Part shown: piece by piece, positions 63,517-64,000 of the stretch | Position numbering within the stretch: the first letter of the stretch is position 1 | Layout of the letters: each line of letters opens with the position of its first letter | Assembly: GCF_034377285.1 (NCBI RefSeq) | Contig: NZ_CP139715.1 | Span: 1,054,001 to 1,118,000, forward strand | Reading direction: 5' to 3' | Source of the DNA: Thalassobaculum sp. OXR-137 | Lineage (GTDB): Bacteria > Pseudomonadota > Alphaproteobacteria > Thalassobaculales > Thalassobaculaceae | DNA length: 64,000 bases | The notes under the pieces: generated by a model | Database searches by the model: none | What the model was told of the DNA's origin: nothing | What the model saw: the letters and a program-made list of their open reading frames with translations, nothing else | Translations under genes and position numbers: made by a program

Positions 63517-63990
63517 TTACCCGGCGACGGCACGATCCTTCAGCCTGTGGTAGCCGCGCGTCGTGAGGATCCACGCGAGCGACAGCGTCCATAGAAGCGT
63601 CGCGGTCATCGCGGCCTTCTCCAGAATGCCGTCGTAGGCGGTCGGCACGAGCTTGAACCCGGTCGCCAGGACCAGCCAAAGCGCCGCCGCGGCGCAGAAC
63701 ATGTAGCCATAGCGACGCCCCATACTCGACGCCCCCGACGCCATCAGAAGCGGTCCGGCGAGATAGAGCGGGCCGAGCGCGAAGGTCAGCTTGGTGTGCA
63801 CCGTCATGTCCTGGTCCGGCCCGGCGGCCGTATGGAATTCGTCCCACAGCCCCAGAAGAACGACCACCAGCGCGGCGAACGCCAGACAGAAGAGTCCGAG
63901 CGACCAGGCGACGCGTCCCAGATGGAAATGCGCGGTGCCGATCGCCAGCGCCAGAAGCGCCCCCGCATTCAGGTAGAACCCGAGATCCAT
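63517..63990 (-). CDS. Hypothetical membrane protein
   Basis: The 157-residue protein has about five hydrophobic helices (5-20, 27-48, 68-86, 94-112, 122-145) and a short basic C-terminus. DEFHTAAGPDQDMTVHTKLTFALGPLYLAGPLLM is the only polar, possibly functional segment, with two His. No family is recognised. It starts 11 bases from the window edge and is not operonic with anything visible. Confidence 0.65.
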   Translation of the reverse strand: MDLGFYLNAGALLALAIGTAHFHLGRVAWSLGLFCLAFAALVVVLLGLWDEFHTAAGPDQDMTVHTKLTFALGPLYLAGPLLMASGASSMGRRYGYMFCAAAALWLVLATGFKLVPTAYDGILEKAAMTATLLWTLSLAWILTTRGYHRLKDRAVAG

Positions 63991-64000
63991 GATCCATTTC

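Overview
The window is GC-rich chromosomal DNA from an alphaproteobacterium, most like a Rhodospirillales-type organism. The gene order supports this. FxsA, histidine phosphatase and SecB sit next to a Tim44/MltA pair. A dnaQ-coaE-maf-ppsR cluster faces hemE-hemJ-rho, the arrangement found around the replication origin of Caulobacter and Rickettsia. A hisB-hisH-GNAT-hisA-hisF-hisE-HIT operon lies divergent from hslVU, and hrcA, grpE and dnaK-dnaJ lie close together. No rRNA or tRNA gene and no CRISPR array was recognised.

Layout. 1-5564: lytic transglycosylase (partial), Tim44-like protein, fxsA, phosphatase and secB, then dnaQ-coaE-maf-ppsR on the minus strand. 5565-5975: probable chromosomal oriC between ppsR and hemE, with a cluster of DnaA-box-like 9-mers and an AT-rich stretch. 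5976-8966: hemE-hemJ and rho. 9001-11913: a pentapeptide-repeat membrane protein, two copies of a 111-bp palindromic intergenic repeat, and an intact IS481-type element inside one copy with a 7-bp target duplication. 12046-16651: lutABC, smr, an XRE regulator and a small AT-richer two-gene module. 16896-22976: hslVU and the histidine operon. 23216-24481: a second pentapeptide-repeat protein.

25221-39450 is a 14.2-kb integrative and mobilizable element inserted inside comM. Both junctions can be read. Removing the element restores the ComM Walker A motif exactly, and the rejoined element ends form a symmetric attP typical of a large serine recombinase. It carries a cargo restriction-modification system (Vsr, Cfr10I/Bse634I-like nuclease, C-protein, C5-methyltransferase), a set of poorly characterised genes (two HExxH proteins, GIY-YIG protein, Zn-ribbon protein), a mobilization module (MobC, a relaxase-primase, and a MobB-like protein encoded in another frame inside the relaxase gene), a small resolvase, an HUH-like candidate Rep, and the integrase next to attR.

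40430-43118: an ECF sigma/anti-sigma pair, a secreted DUF7282 protein, and a secreted nuclease whose ribosome binding site is buried in an 11-bp hairpin. 43133-51371: gshB, a SirB1-like protein, a BON lipoprotein, yraN, an LpoA-like activator, hemW, rdgB, rph and hrcA. 51442-53081: three AT-richer genes on the opposite strand encode paralogous 150-residue secreted proteins with the same six cysteines. They sit between hrcA and grpE and match no family I know. 53437-58756: grpE, a DUF1848 protein, dnaK and dnaJ. Heat-shock sigma-type promoter matches precede grpE, dnaK and hslV. 58761-63990: PadR regulator, dapB, DUF2244 protein, nth, a lipoprotein, a bactofilin, an EI24-type membrane protein and a small membrane protein.
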